64,000 bases of DNA from the NCBI RefSeq assembly GCF_029360665.1, contig NZ_JARDUB010000004.1:186001-250000 (forward strand), read 5' to 3'. This DNA is from Eudoraea chungangensis (GTDB taxonomy: Bacteria > Bacteroidota > Bacteroidia > Flavobacteriales > Flavobacteriaceae). Each line of letters starts with the position of its first letter. The stretch's first letter is position 1. A program made the position numbers and the translations under genes. Below are positions 56,922-64,000 of the stretch, in pieces. Under the pieces are notes generated by a model, which saw nothing but the letters and a program-made list of their open reading frames with translations, was not told the DNA's origin and did not search any database.

Positions 56922-57643
56922 GCCTTTATTGCCTTTTGTAAATCTTCAGGAGTATCTATCTCTATGCCGCTCACGGTTGTTTCTACCATTTTTATTTTTT
57001 TTCCATATTCCAGGTATCTTATCGCTTCAATCTTTTCCGCAGCTTCTAGGATTTGCATCGGTAACCTCCTAAAATCCATTAAGGCACGCTTACGAAAAGC
57101 GTAAATACCCTTGTGTTTAAAATAAGGAATATCTAACTCCTTTGCCCTTGGAAAGGGAATAGGTGATCTCGAAAAGTAAAGTGCAAAATTGCGGTTATCC
57201 ACAATCACTTTTACCGTATTTGGATTATTTATTTCTTCCCAACTAGTCATTCTAGTCATTAAAGAAGCAAGGTCTATTTCCTTGTCCACATCGTCTTCAA
57301 AAACTTTTAAAACTGCAGTCAGACTTTCCTTGTCGGTAAACGGTTCATCTCCTTGGATATTTAAGATAATATCCACATCCATATCTCTTACCGCCTCTCC
57401 TATTCTATCGCTTCCACAGTCGTGTTCTTCCAAACTCATAATGGCTTTACCTCCGGCAGTTTCTATAGTGTCGTAGATAATAGTACTGTCGGTTACCACA
57501 TAGACTTCGTCGAAAAGTTTTGTTTTAATTGCCGCCTCGTATGTTCTCAGTATCACTGGTTTCCCGGCCAAGTCTTCCATCAATTTCCCCGGAAATCGGG
57601 AAGCAGCATATCTGGCAGGTATCATGGCAATAATTTTATTCAT
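56912..57643 (-). CDS. kdsB: CMP-Kdo synthetase (3-deoxy-manno-octulosonate cytidylyltransferase)
   Basis: 243 residues, typical. N-terminal [15 protein letters not shown] (nucleotide-binding), LNIQGDEPF, and the C-terminal [10 protein letters not shown]. It activates Kdo (or, with KdnB present, possibly 8-amino-Kdo) with CTP for lipopolysaccharide. It lies between the DUF4126 and HAD genes. Confidence 0.95.
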   Translation of the reverse strand: MNKIIAMIPARYAASRFPGKLMEDLAGKPVILRTYEAAIKTKLFDEVYVVTDSTIIYDTIETAGGKAIMSLEEHDCGSDRIGEAVRDMDVDIILNIQGDEPFTDKESLTAVLKVFEDDVDKEIDLASLMTRMTSWEEINNPNTVKVIVDNRNFALYFSRSPIPFPRAKELDIPYFKHKGIYAFRKRALMDFRRLPMQILEAAEKIEAIRYLEYGKKIKMVETTVSGIEIDTPEDLQKAIKAWM

Positions 57644-57652
57644 GGAAGTGGA

Positions 57653-58225
57653 CTATTTGTTTTTTAGCTTAGGTTGCATTTTTCGATAGATATAAAAGAT
57701 AAAACATAAAATTACAATAACTAGAATTACAGCCAAAATTGGTGCAAAAATAGATGCCGTAGTTACTACCAGGGCGGTGCCAGATTCAACAGTAGATATA
57801 ATTGGATTTGCCAAGCCACCTGTGCTCAGGGAAGAAGTTAAACGCCCGGTGGCAGAAGCTCCCTTTATCGCTGTTGCCGTACCTCCTCCGGCTATAATCG
57901 CTAAAGACCAAGTTACTACCGGGTCTAGATCAGCAATGGTAGATACCATTACTGCGGTTCCTGCTATGCCGGCGAGGGGCAGCGCTGCACTATCTAACAT
58001 ATTATCTACCCAAGGAATAAAATATGCTAATAACTCTATGACGGTTGCTATTCCAAGGGTAATTACCGCAAACATGCTGCCCAGCCATTGCCAGTGTTCG
58101 TTGAGCTCCCAGACCCCAAAATGAGAAGCTAAACTTAATGCAAAAAGTGGCAAAAATATTCTAAAGCCAGCTGATGCAGCAAGGCCAACACCTAAAAAAA
58201 TACTAATTATGCTTTCTGAGGTCAT
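57653..58225 (-). CDS. DUF4126 membrane protein
   Basis: 190 residues with about five hydrophobic segments and a basic C-terminus (RKMQPKLKNK). The DUF4126 family has no known function. It starts 28 bases after the helicase stop and ends 9 bases before kdsB, so it is in the same transcription unit. Confidence 0.8.
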   Translation of the reverse strand: MTSESIISIFLGVGLAASAGFRIFLPLFALSLASHFGVWELNEHWQWLGSMFAVITLGIATVIELLAYFIPWVDNMLDSAALPLAGIAGTAVMVSTIADLDPVVTWSLAIIAGGGTATAIKGASATGRLTSSLSTGGLANPIISTVESGTALVVTTASIFAPILAVILVIVILCFIFYIYRKMQPKLKNK

Positions 58226-58253
58226 CTTATCTAAACTGTAGCACTAAATTAAG

Positions 58254-59693
58254 TCATTCACCTTCAACAAAAAAATCACTTTTAAACCCAACGAGGTATA
58301 ATTGTGATTTGGCTCTTGTTATAGCCGTGTAAAGCCAACGCAAATAATCTTTATCCACTCCATTAGGTAAATAGGGATGTTCTACAAAAACAGTTTCCCA
58401 TTGTCCTCCCTGTGATTTATGAGCAGTAATGGCATAGGAAAATTTAACCTGCAAGGCATTAAAATATTTATTGTTTTTAACCCCCAAAAACTTCTTGTAT
58501 TTGGAAGTTTCATGTGCATAATCTTCCAAAACCTGTTGATAAAGTCTATTGCTTTCTTCATAGGGCAATGAAGGGGAATCTGCCCTGATAGTATCAAGAA
58601 GTAAGACAGTTTCAAAAGGTCTTTGGTTTGGATAATCTACCATTTTAATTTTCACTTCGGCAAACTTAAATCCATATAGCTCTTTAATAGCATAAATCTC
58701 CAAGATTTCAATAATATCTCCGTTAGCAATAAAACCAGCTTCTGAATTGGGTTTTAGCCAGAAGTAATTATTCTTTACCACCATCATATAATCGCCCGGA
58801 GATAATTCGTTTTCTAAAAACAATATCTTATTGCGTATACTTTCATTATAGAGATTAGCTCTTTTATTAGACCTTACTATAAAAACCGTTTCTTCTTTAC
58901 CGTTTTGCTGATAAGCATTCTCTATAGCTTCCTGTATCTCATAGCCGTCTACAAGTCTCACAATATCTTTAAATCCTCTTACATCAAATTGAAAATTAGG
59001 TAAAACGGGGGCCGCCAAATCTGTTCGCAATTGAGTGGCATTAACAAGAATACCAGAGTCTTCGGCCTGCCTTACTACCTCATCCAATTCTAAGACTATT
59101 ACCTCTTTATCATAATTTAGGGCTAGCTTTTGTTCGTCTAAAGCCGGACTAATTAGGAGACGGACAGGAGGCAATTGTGCTGTATCACCTATCAACATTA
59201 GCTTACAATTGAAACCAGAATAAACGTAAGAAATAAGGTCGTCTAACAAAGAACCGTTCTCAAAAAGTTTGGATTCAGATGGTGCGTCGGGTATCATAGA
59301 AGCCTCATCAACTATAAAAAGAGTATTTCTGTGTTTGTTTGGCGCTAGAACAAATTTTATTCCACCGCCCCTTTCCTTTTTAGGGAAGTATATTTTCCTA
59401 TGGATAGTAAAAGCTTCGGTCTTGGAATAATTACTCATAACCTTGGCAGCTCTTCCAGTTGGTGCCATTAAAACCGTCTTAAATGTGGTCTTCCATAAAT
59501 TCTTAACTATAGTTCCTATTATGGTAGTCTTACCGGTACCTGCAAAGCCTTTTAAGAGAAAAATACTTTCTTTATTCTTGGAATGAACATACTCAGAAAT
59601 CTTATATAAAGTAATATCCTGCTTCTCTGTTGGTATATGGACAAAATTGGTCTTTAATATTTCATAAAAGGAAGAAGCTGTAGACAATTTCAT
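58254..59693 (-). CDS. ATP-dependent RecD-like DNA helicase (superfamily 1)
   Basis: 479 residues. Walker A is GFAGTGKTT (49-57), motif II is VDEAS, and the C-terminal UvrD-like block has AITAHKSQGGQWETVFVEH and YTAITRAKSQLYLVG. It resembles the ATPase part of RecD/AddA-like proteins without a nuclease domain. It is likely a 5'-3' helicase in DNA repair; partners are not in the window. It is the first gene of the minus-strand cluster. Confidence 0.9.
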   Translation of the reverse strand: MKLSTASSFYEILKTNFVHIPTEKQDITLYKISEYVHSKNKESIFLLKGFAGTGKTTIIGTIVKNLWKTTFKTVLMAPTGRAAKVMSNYSKTEAFTIHRKIYFPKKERGGGIKFVLAPNKHRNTLFIVDEASMIPDAPSESKLFENGSLLDDLISYVYSGFNCKLMLIGDTAQLPPVRLLISPALDEQKLALNYDKEVIVLELDEVVRQAEDSGILVNATQLRTDLAAPVLPNFQFDVRGFKDIVRLVDGYEIQEAIENAYQQNGKEETVFIVRSNKRANLYNESIRNKILFLENELSPGDYMMVVKNNYFWLKPNSEAGFIANGDIIEILEIYAIKELYGFKFAEVKIKMVDYPNQRPFETVLLLDTIRADSPSLPYEESNRLYQQVLEDYAHETSKYKKFLGVKNNKYFNALQVKFSYAITAHKSQGGQWETVFVEHPYLPNGVDKDYLRWLYTAITRAKSQLYLVGFKSDFFVEGE

Positions 59694-59790
59694 AGAGCAT
59701 CAAAGATAAAGAGGATTTTTGGGTCAAAACCTTTTACGATTAAAAAAAAATTGTAGATTTGTGAAGACCTCTAAACAAAAAATTGACCAA

Positions 59791-60441
59791 ATGAGAACTG
59801 TTTTACAAATAGCACTTTGGATTGTATGTATTATTCTTGGATATCTTATTTATAGATCCGTAACCGGACCGATAGAATTTAAGAAAGTTAAGCAAGAACG
59901 TTTTGCTAAAGTTATATCTAATCTAAAGGACATAAGAAATTCCCAGGAAGCGTATAGAACCGTTAATGGAAAATTCGCGAGTGACTTCAAATCCCTTGTC
60001 TCCTTCGTAGATAGTGGGCAATACACTATCACCCAGCAAAGAGATTCATCCTATATGGAGTACGACAAAGTTTATGGAATTGACATGCTTAAAGAAGTTA
60101 GAATAATTGATACTCTTGGCTTTGTTGCGGTTAAAGACTCTTTATTTAAAGGTGATGATAGATACAAAACCATGATGAATGTACCTTATGCACAAGGATC
60201 AGAAACTTTTGAAATGAAATCTGCTATTATTGATAAACAAGGTTATAAGGCTCCTGTATTTGAAGCCAAGGTTAAAAAAGATGTTATTCTCTACGACCAG
60301 CCAAAAGATCTTTTAAATAGAGAAAATGCTCAAATAAGTGTGGAAGAAGTTAATGGATCCGAAATTAAAGTAGGTTCTCTTAATGAAGTAAGTACCAATG
60401 GTAACTGGCCCCCAATTTATGATAAAAAAGGAGAGAAATAG
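59791..60441 (+). CDS. single-span membrane protein of the DUF3822/rsmD cluster
   Basis: The ATG at 59791 gives 216 residues starting directly with the membrane segment VLQIALWIVCIILGYLIY; an upstream in-frame start adds only AT-rich codons. The periplasmic or cytoplasmic remainder contains ISNLKDIRNSQEAYRTVNGKFASDF, which resembles the N-terminal helix region of type IV pseudopilins, then a beta-rich part. Function unknown. Its end overlaps the DUF3822 gene. Confidence 0.75.
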   Translation: MRTVLQIALWIVCIILGYLIYRSVTGPIEFKKVKQERFAKVISNLKDIRNSQEAYRTVNGKFASDFKSLVSFVDSGQYTITQQRDSSYMEYDKVYGIDMLKEVRIIDTLGFVAVKDSLFKGDDRYKTMMNVPYAQGSETFEMKSAIIDKQGYKAPVFEAKVKKDVILYDQPKDLLNRENAQISVEEVNGSEIKVGSLNEVSTNGNWPPIYDKKGEK

Positions 60442-61234
60442 TCCTATAGAAAATTATAAGAAATTGTCCATTCAGGTTAGCTTGAATGGACTTTCTTTTT
60501 GTATTGTAGATACTATTGCTAATTCTATTTCACAATTCGAACGAATTTCTTTTGAAACAGACGTAACTCCATATGAATTAAAGAAAAAACTAAAATCCTT
60601 TATCACCGAACATAAGCTTTCCTCAGAACTGTATTCTGAAGTCGTCGTAGTCCATAAAAATTCACTTTTTAGTTTTGTCCCCTTAGCCATTTTTGATAGT
60701 AATGAATTGGCCAATTATCTAAAATTCAATGTGAAAATATTGGCTAATGATCATCTTGATTTTGATGAAATTCCAAATTACGATTTAGTCAATGTTTATG
60801 TTCCGTTTGTGAATATTAATAACTACATCTTTGATCTGTTTGGTGAATTTACTTTTAAACATAATGGTACCGTAATGGTCGAGGCTCTTTTAAAAGCACA
60901 TGGACAGACTAATGAGACTATATGTTATGTTTATCTATGCGACAACCAATTAGAAATAACTGTTTTAAAGTCTAAACAACTGCTCTTTTACAATTCCTTT
61001 TATTACAGCTCATTAGAGGACTACTTATACTATCTATTATTTACTATGGAGCAGTTAAAACTAGATCCCGAGGCTATTAAAATGCGCCTATTTGGGGATG
61101 TTGAATTAGAAGATGATTACTATAATGCTACCTACAAGTATATTCAGCATCTTTCCCTATTTATTCCTCCAAACGACCTACTATCCGAAGAAATAGTCAA
61201 GGAAATAGATTTTAATATTCTAAATGCGCTCTAA
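60419..61234 (+). CDS. DUF3822 family protein
   Basis: 271 residues from the ATG at 60419; an in-frame ATG at 60398 gives 278, and I prefer the later one because it begins close to the conserved YKKLSIQVSLNGLSF block. The fold looks like an actin-type (ribonuclease H-like) ATPase of unknown job. It overlaps the previous gene by 23 bases, and its last base is the first base of rsmD, suggesting translational coupling. Confidence 0.82.
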   Translation: MIKKERNSPIENYKKLSIQVSLNGLSFCIVDTIANSISQFERISFETDVTPYELKKKLKSFITEHKLSSELYSEVVVVHKNSLFSFVPLAIFDSNELANYLKFNVKILANDHLDFDEIPNYDLVNVYVPFVNINNYIFDLFGEFTFKHNGTVMVEALLKAHGQTNETICYVYLCDNQLEITVLKSKQLLFYNSFYYSSLEDYLYYLLFTMEQLKLDPEAIKMRLFGDVELEDDYYNATYKYIQHLSLFIPPNDLLSEEIVKEIDFNILNAL

Positions 61235-61779
61235 TGCGAATAATTTCGGGTACCCATAAAGGACGTAAAATAGCTCCTCCAAAAGGACTTCCAGTAAGAC
61301 CCACTACAGATATGGCTAAGGAGGCCATATTTAATGTCTTAAATAATCGCTATCATTTAGACGAAATTTCAGTGCTAGACCTATTCGCTGGGACAGGTAA
61401 TATTAGCTTAGAATTTGCCTCCAGGGGGGTAGATGAAGTTCTCGCGATTGACAAAGATTATAAGTGTTGCGCCTTTATAGCAAAAATATCCAAAGAATTA
61501 GAACTTCCTATTAAGGTTATTAAAACAGATGTTCTGCCTTTCCTTGAAAAGACAAATAATAGGTTTGATTTAATATTTGCAGACCCTCCTTACAGTTTTG
61601 AGGATAAGGATTGTGAGAGCATAAGATCACTAATATTTAAAAAAAATCTATTAAAACCCGATGGCCTCCTGATTATAGAGCATTCTAAATACACAGATCT
61701 CACTAAGCTTCCATCCTATACAGAAGGTAAAAAATACGGGAGTTCTGCCTTCAGTTTTTTTCAGTCTTCAGTAGTTTAA
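61234..61779 (+). CDS. rsmD: 16S rRNA (guanine966-N2)-methyltransferase
   Basis: 181 residues. RIISGTHKGRKI at the start, SAM motif DLFAGTGNISLE and the catalytic FADPPYSF (DPPY motif) are the family marks. It methylates G966 of 16S rRNA. It starts at the last base of the DUF3822 gene. Confidence 0.94.
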   Translation: MRIISGTHKGRKIAPPKGLPVRPTTDMAKEAIFNVLNNRYHLDEISVLDLFAGTGNISLEFASRGVDEVLAIDKDYKCCAFIAKISKELELPIKVIKTDVLPFLEKTNNRFDLIFADPPYSFEDKDCESIRSLIFKKNLLKPDGLLIIEHSKYTDLTKLPSYTEGKKYGSSAFSFFQSSVV

Positions 61780-61820
61780 AAAACCTCGCCAAAAGATTCC
61801 TAAGAACCTAAGGCAAGGTT
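61778..61820 (-). terminator. rnpB terminator (also faces rsmD)
   Basis: Nine pairs, 61782-61790 with 61812-61820 (one G-U on the minus strand), are followed on the minus strand by a T run. The stem is better formed on the minus strand, so it terminates rnpB, and it may also stop rsmD transcription. Confidence 0.75.
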
Positions 61821-61825
61821 GTTTA

Positions 61826-62137
61826 ATACAGGCTATAAGCCGGATTCTGTAACTCCATAAATGGAGCTTCCTTATCATTTATCTAGACTTAGCGTTACCG
61901 CTAAGTTCTATCCGCCTACCCTTCAATTTGGGCGTGCAACCCTCAAACACTGATTTACATGGCGTTGCACCGTATAGAGTTTACCTGATTTCACTACGGC
62001 ATTACCCGTACATTCTTTCTGTTGCACTTGTCCTTCCCATATTAAACACATGGGCGACGGGCGTTACCCGCTATACTGCACTTCGGTGTCCGGACTTTCC
62101 TCACTTTATTTGATAAAGCGCGATAAGGCCGCCTGTA
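61826..62137 (-). ncRNA. rnpB: RNase P RNA
   Basis: On the minus strand the conserved GAGGAAAGTCCGGAC element (62088-62102) lies near the 5' end, and the 3' end carries CAGAATCCGGCTTATAGCCTG. The terminal segments ACAGGC and GCCTGT pair as helix P1. About 312 nucleotides, a normal size for bacterial type A. It processes tRNA 5' ends. The ends are estimated from P1 and the promoter. Confidence 0.95.
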
Positions 62138-62141
62138 AAGA

Positions 62142-62149
62142 CAAAGGTA
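62142..62149 (-). promoter_or_regulatory. rnpB promoter -7 box
   Basis: TACCTTTG on the minus strand matches TAnnTTTG and ends a few bases before the predicted RNA 5' end near 62137. No good -33 element was found. Confidence 0.55.
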
Positions 62150-62279
62150 CAATTTAGTTTAGGGTGTCTAATTACTTTTAGCAAATTATAGCTTCTATTA
62201 TTTTCTTACATTGGCGTTAATTGTTGATAAAAACTATTCATTATTAAGCAAAACAAACACTTTAATAAGGTGCTATTTC

Positions 62280-62287
62280 TATATTTG
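62280..62287 (+). promoter_or_regulatory. dnaX -7 box candidate
   Basis: TATATTTG matches the consensus and lies 49 bases before the dnaX TTG start; no convincing -33 is present. Confidence 0.4.
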
Positions 62288-62336
62288 TAAGACAGCCTTT
62301 CAATAGCTGAAGTAGCCATAAAACAAAAGCAAAGAT

Positions 62337-64000
62337 TTGGAACCCTTTATCGTATCGGCAAGAAAATACAGACCAAAGACATTTAAGGATGTCATAGGAC
62401 AGCAAGCTATTACCAATACACTCCTAAATGCCATTGAACAAAATCATTTGGCACAGGCACTGCTCTTTTGTGGCCCCAGAGGAGTCGGAAAAACCACCTG
62501 CGCACGTATTTTGGCAAAACAAATAAATCAGGATGGGGAAGAACATGGAGAAGAAGATTTTGCCTTTAATATCTTTGAACTAGACGCTGCTTCTAATAAT
62601 TCGGTAGATGACATTAGAAATTTAATTGAACAGGTGCGTATTCCCCCTCAAGTAGGGAAATATAAGGTCTATATTATAGATGAAGTACACATGCTTTCTC
62701 AGGCAGCTTTTAACGCTTTTTTGAAGACTCTTGAAGAACCACCTAAGCATGCCATTTTTATTTTGGCAACTACGGAGAAGCACAAAATTATTCCGACCAT
62801 TCTCTCCCGATGTCAAATTTTTGATTTTAAGCGGATTACAGTTCGAGACGCCGCCGAATATCTAAAATATATTGCAGAGGAACAGGGTATTGAAGCAGAA
62901 GAAGACGCCTTACTCATCATTGCACAAAAAGCAGATGGAGCAATGAGAGATGCACTATCAATATTTGACAGGGTTGTGAGTTTTGCAGGAAAAAACCTAA
63001 GTAGGGCTGTAGTCACAGAAAATCTAAATGTTCTGGACTACGAGACCTATTTTAGTATGACCGATATTTTGCTTGATAAAGACATCCCCAAAGCTCTAGT
63101 CTTTTTTAATGACATACTCGCCAAAGGTTTTGAAGGACATTATTTTATAAATGGCCTAGCATCACATTTTAGAGATTTGATGTTGTGCAAACACAAAGAA
63201 ACTATCTCCTTATTGGATGTTGGTGAATTGACCCAAAGAAAATACTTAGAACAAGCACAAAAAACCTCTAATTCTTTTCTTTTAAAGGGAATTGATTTAG
63301 CCAATACTTGCGACCTAAACTATAAATCTAGCAAAAATCAAAGGCTTTTAGTAGAACTAACCCTAATGAAAATTGCCTCCGTAGAATTCACCTCAGAAAA
63401 AAAAAAATCTGAGAGCCAACTAGGGGTTGGTATAGGTGAGATAAACCTTATTCCTACTGCATATTTTAAAAAGTTGGCGCCCTCGAAAAATGGAAATTCT
63501 ACCCCTCCTCAAATTTCTAATTCGTTTCACGGTAAAGAAAACCAGACCGCGGATGTAATTGAAGACGCTATGGAGATTCAAAATAGTGGCGTCCCCGAAC
63601 CTGTGCTTAAGGAAGAAGTTTTGTTTGAGACTGATAAAAATATAACAGAAATTATTAGCAAACCCGAGACGAGAATTAATATTAGTCCACGTGTAAAAAA
63701 AGTATCTGGTCTTTCATTATCTAGTCTTAAAGCGAAAAAAGAACACGAGTTAAAAAAGATAGAAGTAGTTATAGATGAAGACAACCTTCCTAAGGAAGTT
63801 TTTGAAAAAGAAACTTTTATGAAACTCTGGAATGAATATATCCTTCAACTAAACAAGGATGGAAAAAAAATAATGGCTTCTAATTTAAGCTCTAGTGAAC
63901 CTGAATTAATAAACGAGACCGAAGTTTGGCTTGAAATGCCAAATAGCACCATGAAAACCGAAATTGAAAGAGAGCAGTATCCCTTGCTTAGCTTTCTTCG
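62337..64000 (+). CDS. dnaX: DNA polymerase III subunits tau/gamma, N-terminal part (open at window end)
   Basis: The frame starts with TTG at 62337: an in-frame stop lies at 62319, and the encoded start EPFIVSARKYRPKTFKDVIGQ is the family N-terminus. Walker A is GPRGVGKTT, followed by the DEVHMLSQ box and the sensor-1 LATTE. The clamp-loader core is complete by about residue 345, then a low-complexity linker and the start of the tau-specific part reach the window edge. An A11 tract inside the linker start is described separately. Confidence 0.93.
   Translation, partial: MEPFIVSARKYRPKTFKDVIGQQAITNTLLNAIEQNHLAQALLFCGPRGVGKTTCARILAKQINQDGEEHGEEDFAFNIFELDAASNNSVDDIRNLIEQVRIPPQVGKYKVYIIDEVHMLSQAAFNAFLKTLEEPPKHAIFILATTEKHKIIPTILSRCQIFDFKRITVRDAAEYLKYIAEEQGIEAEEDALLIIAQKADGAMRDALSIFDRVVSFAGKNLSRAVVTENLNVLDYETYFSMTDILLDKDIPKALVFFNDILAKGFEGHYFINGLASHFRDLMLCKHKETISLLDVGELTQRKYLEQAQKTSNSFLLKGIDLANTCDLNYKSSKNQRLLVELTLMKIASVEFTSEKKKSESQLGVGIGEINLIPTAYFKKLAPSKNGNSTPPQISNSFHGKENQTADVIEDAMEIQNSGVPEPVLKEEVLFETDKNITEIISKPETRINISPRVKKVSGLSLSSLKAKKEHELKKIEVVIDEDNLPKEVFEKETFMKLWNEYILQLNKDGKKIMASNLSSSEPELINETEVWLEMPNSTMKTEIEREQYPLLSFL
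63397..63407 (+). other. A11 slippage-prone tract in dnaX
   Basis: Eleven consecutive A follow the G of the Glu354 codon. Adding one A makes the next codons AAA-ATC-TGA, a stop; deleting one gives AAT-CTG-AGA-GCC-AAC-TAG, also a stop within six codons. Either slip would make a short gamma-like protein of about 358-361 residues containing the clamp-loader core. Confidence 0.6.

Noticed and set aside
61928-62113. 61-codon plus-strand frame inside rnpB
   Set aside because: It lies wholly within the RNase P RNA on the opposite strand; the RNA signature is much stronger.
1-64000. CRISPR arrays, tRNA genes, insertion sequences, phage genes
   Set aside because: None seen: no regular spaced repeats, no tRNA-like cloverleaf signatures and no transposase or integrase motifs.

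Overview
The window looks like a low-GC chromosomal segment from a marine member of the Flavobacteriaceae (Bacteroidota). The signs are SusC/SusD outer-membrane uptake genes, Bacteroidota-type promoters (TTTG, about 19 bases, TAnnTTTG), no Shine-Dalgarno pattern, lipoprotein signals ending in C-S/D/G-rich sequence, and housekeeping genes (gyrA, clpC, thrA, dnaX, rsmD) of flavobacterial type. No tRNA, insertion sequence, phage gene or CRISPR array was seen.

Layout. 1-10.3 kb: the end of a TonB-dependent receptor with a surface lipoprotein, two secreted alpha/beta hydrolases, an ABC ATPase with a giant permease-aminopeptidase fusion, and a Tat-exported Gfo/Idh/MocA oxidoreductase. 10.4-31.3 kb: a complete alginate utilization locus. 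31.3-46 kb: a porin, a 7TM-HD phosphodiesterase, a thiolase, a catalytically suspicious NlpC/P60 protein, a TPR protein, gyrA, clpC and nnr. 46.3-54.4 kb: thrABC with an upstream threonine-rich leader peptide, gcvT, a pterin dehydratase and a YebC-type regulator. 54.5-59.7 kb (minus strand): helicase, DUF4126, kdsB, HAD phosphatase, kdnB and an acyltransferase, pointing to Kdo / 8-amino-Kdo sugar synthesis. 59.8-64 kb: DUF3822 gene pair, rsmD, rnpB (minus strand) and the start of dnaX.

How the alginate locus works. Two-domain PL7 and PL6 lyases cut alginate. SusC/SusD bring oligomers across the outer membrane. KdgF linearises the unsaturated monouronate to DEH, an SDR reduces DEH to KDG, KdgK phosphorylates it, and KDPG aldolase yields pyruvate and glyceraldehyde-3-phosphate. 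An MFS carrier probably moves monouronates across the inner membrane. A GntR/FadR-type regulator sits inside the locus. Its likely operator, TGGTNNACCA, occurs as tandem copies 13 bases apart fused to the -7 box of three separate operons, and once just upstream of the regulator itself. Extra members with no assigned job are a second, motif-degenerate KDG kinase, a second SDR, a small gluconokinase-like P-loop kinase, a Tat-exported TIM-barrel isomerase, an RraA-like aldolase and an NRAMP-like transporter lacking the canonical metal ligands.

The observations most worth a second look are: the composite promoter-operator module; a possible antisense RNA in the long susC leader; the operator-flanked isomerase/RraA pair; the degenerate KDG kinase; the Cys-to-Ala NlpC/P60 protein; the thr leader peptide; and an A11 tract in dnaX where either kind of slippage gives almost immediate termination, which would produce a gamma-like short subunit.
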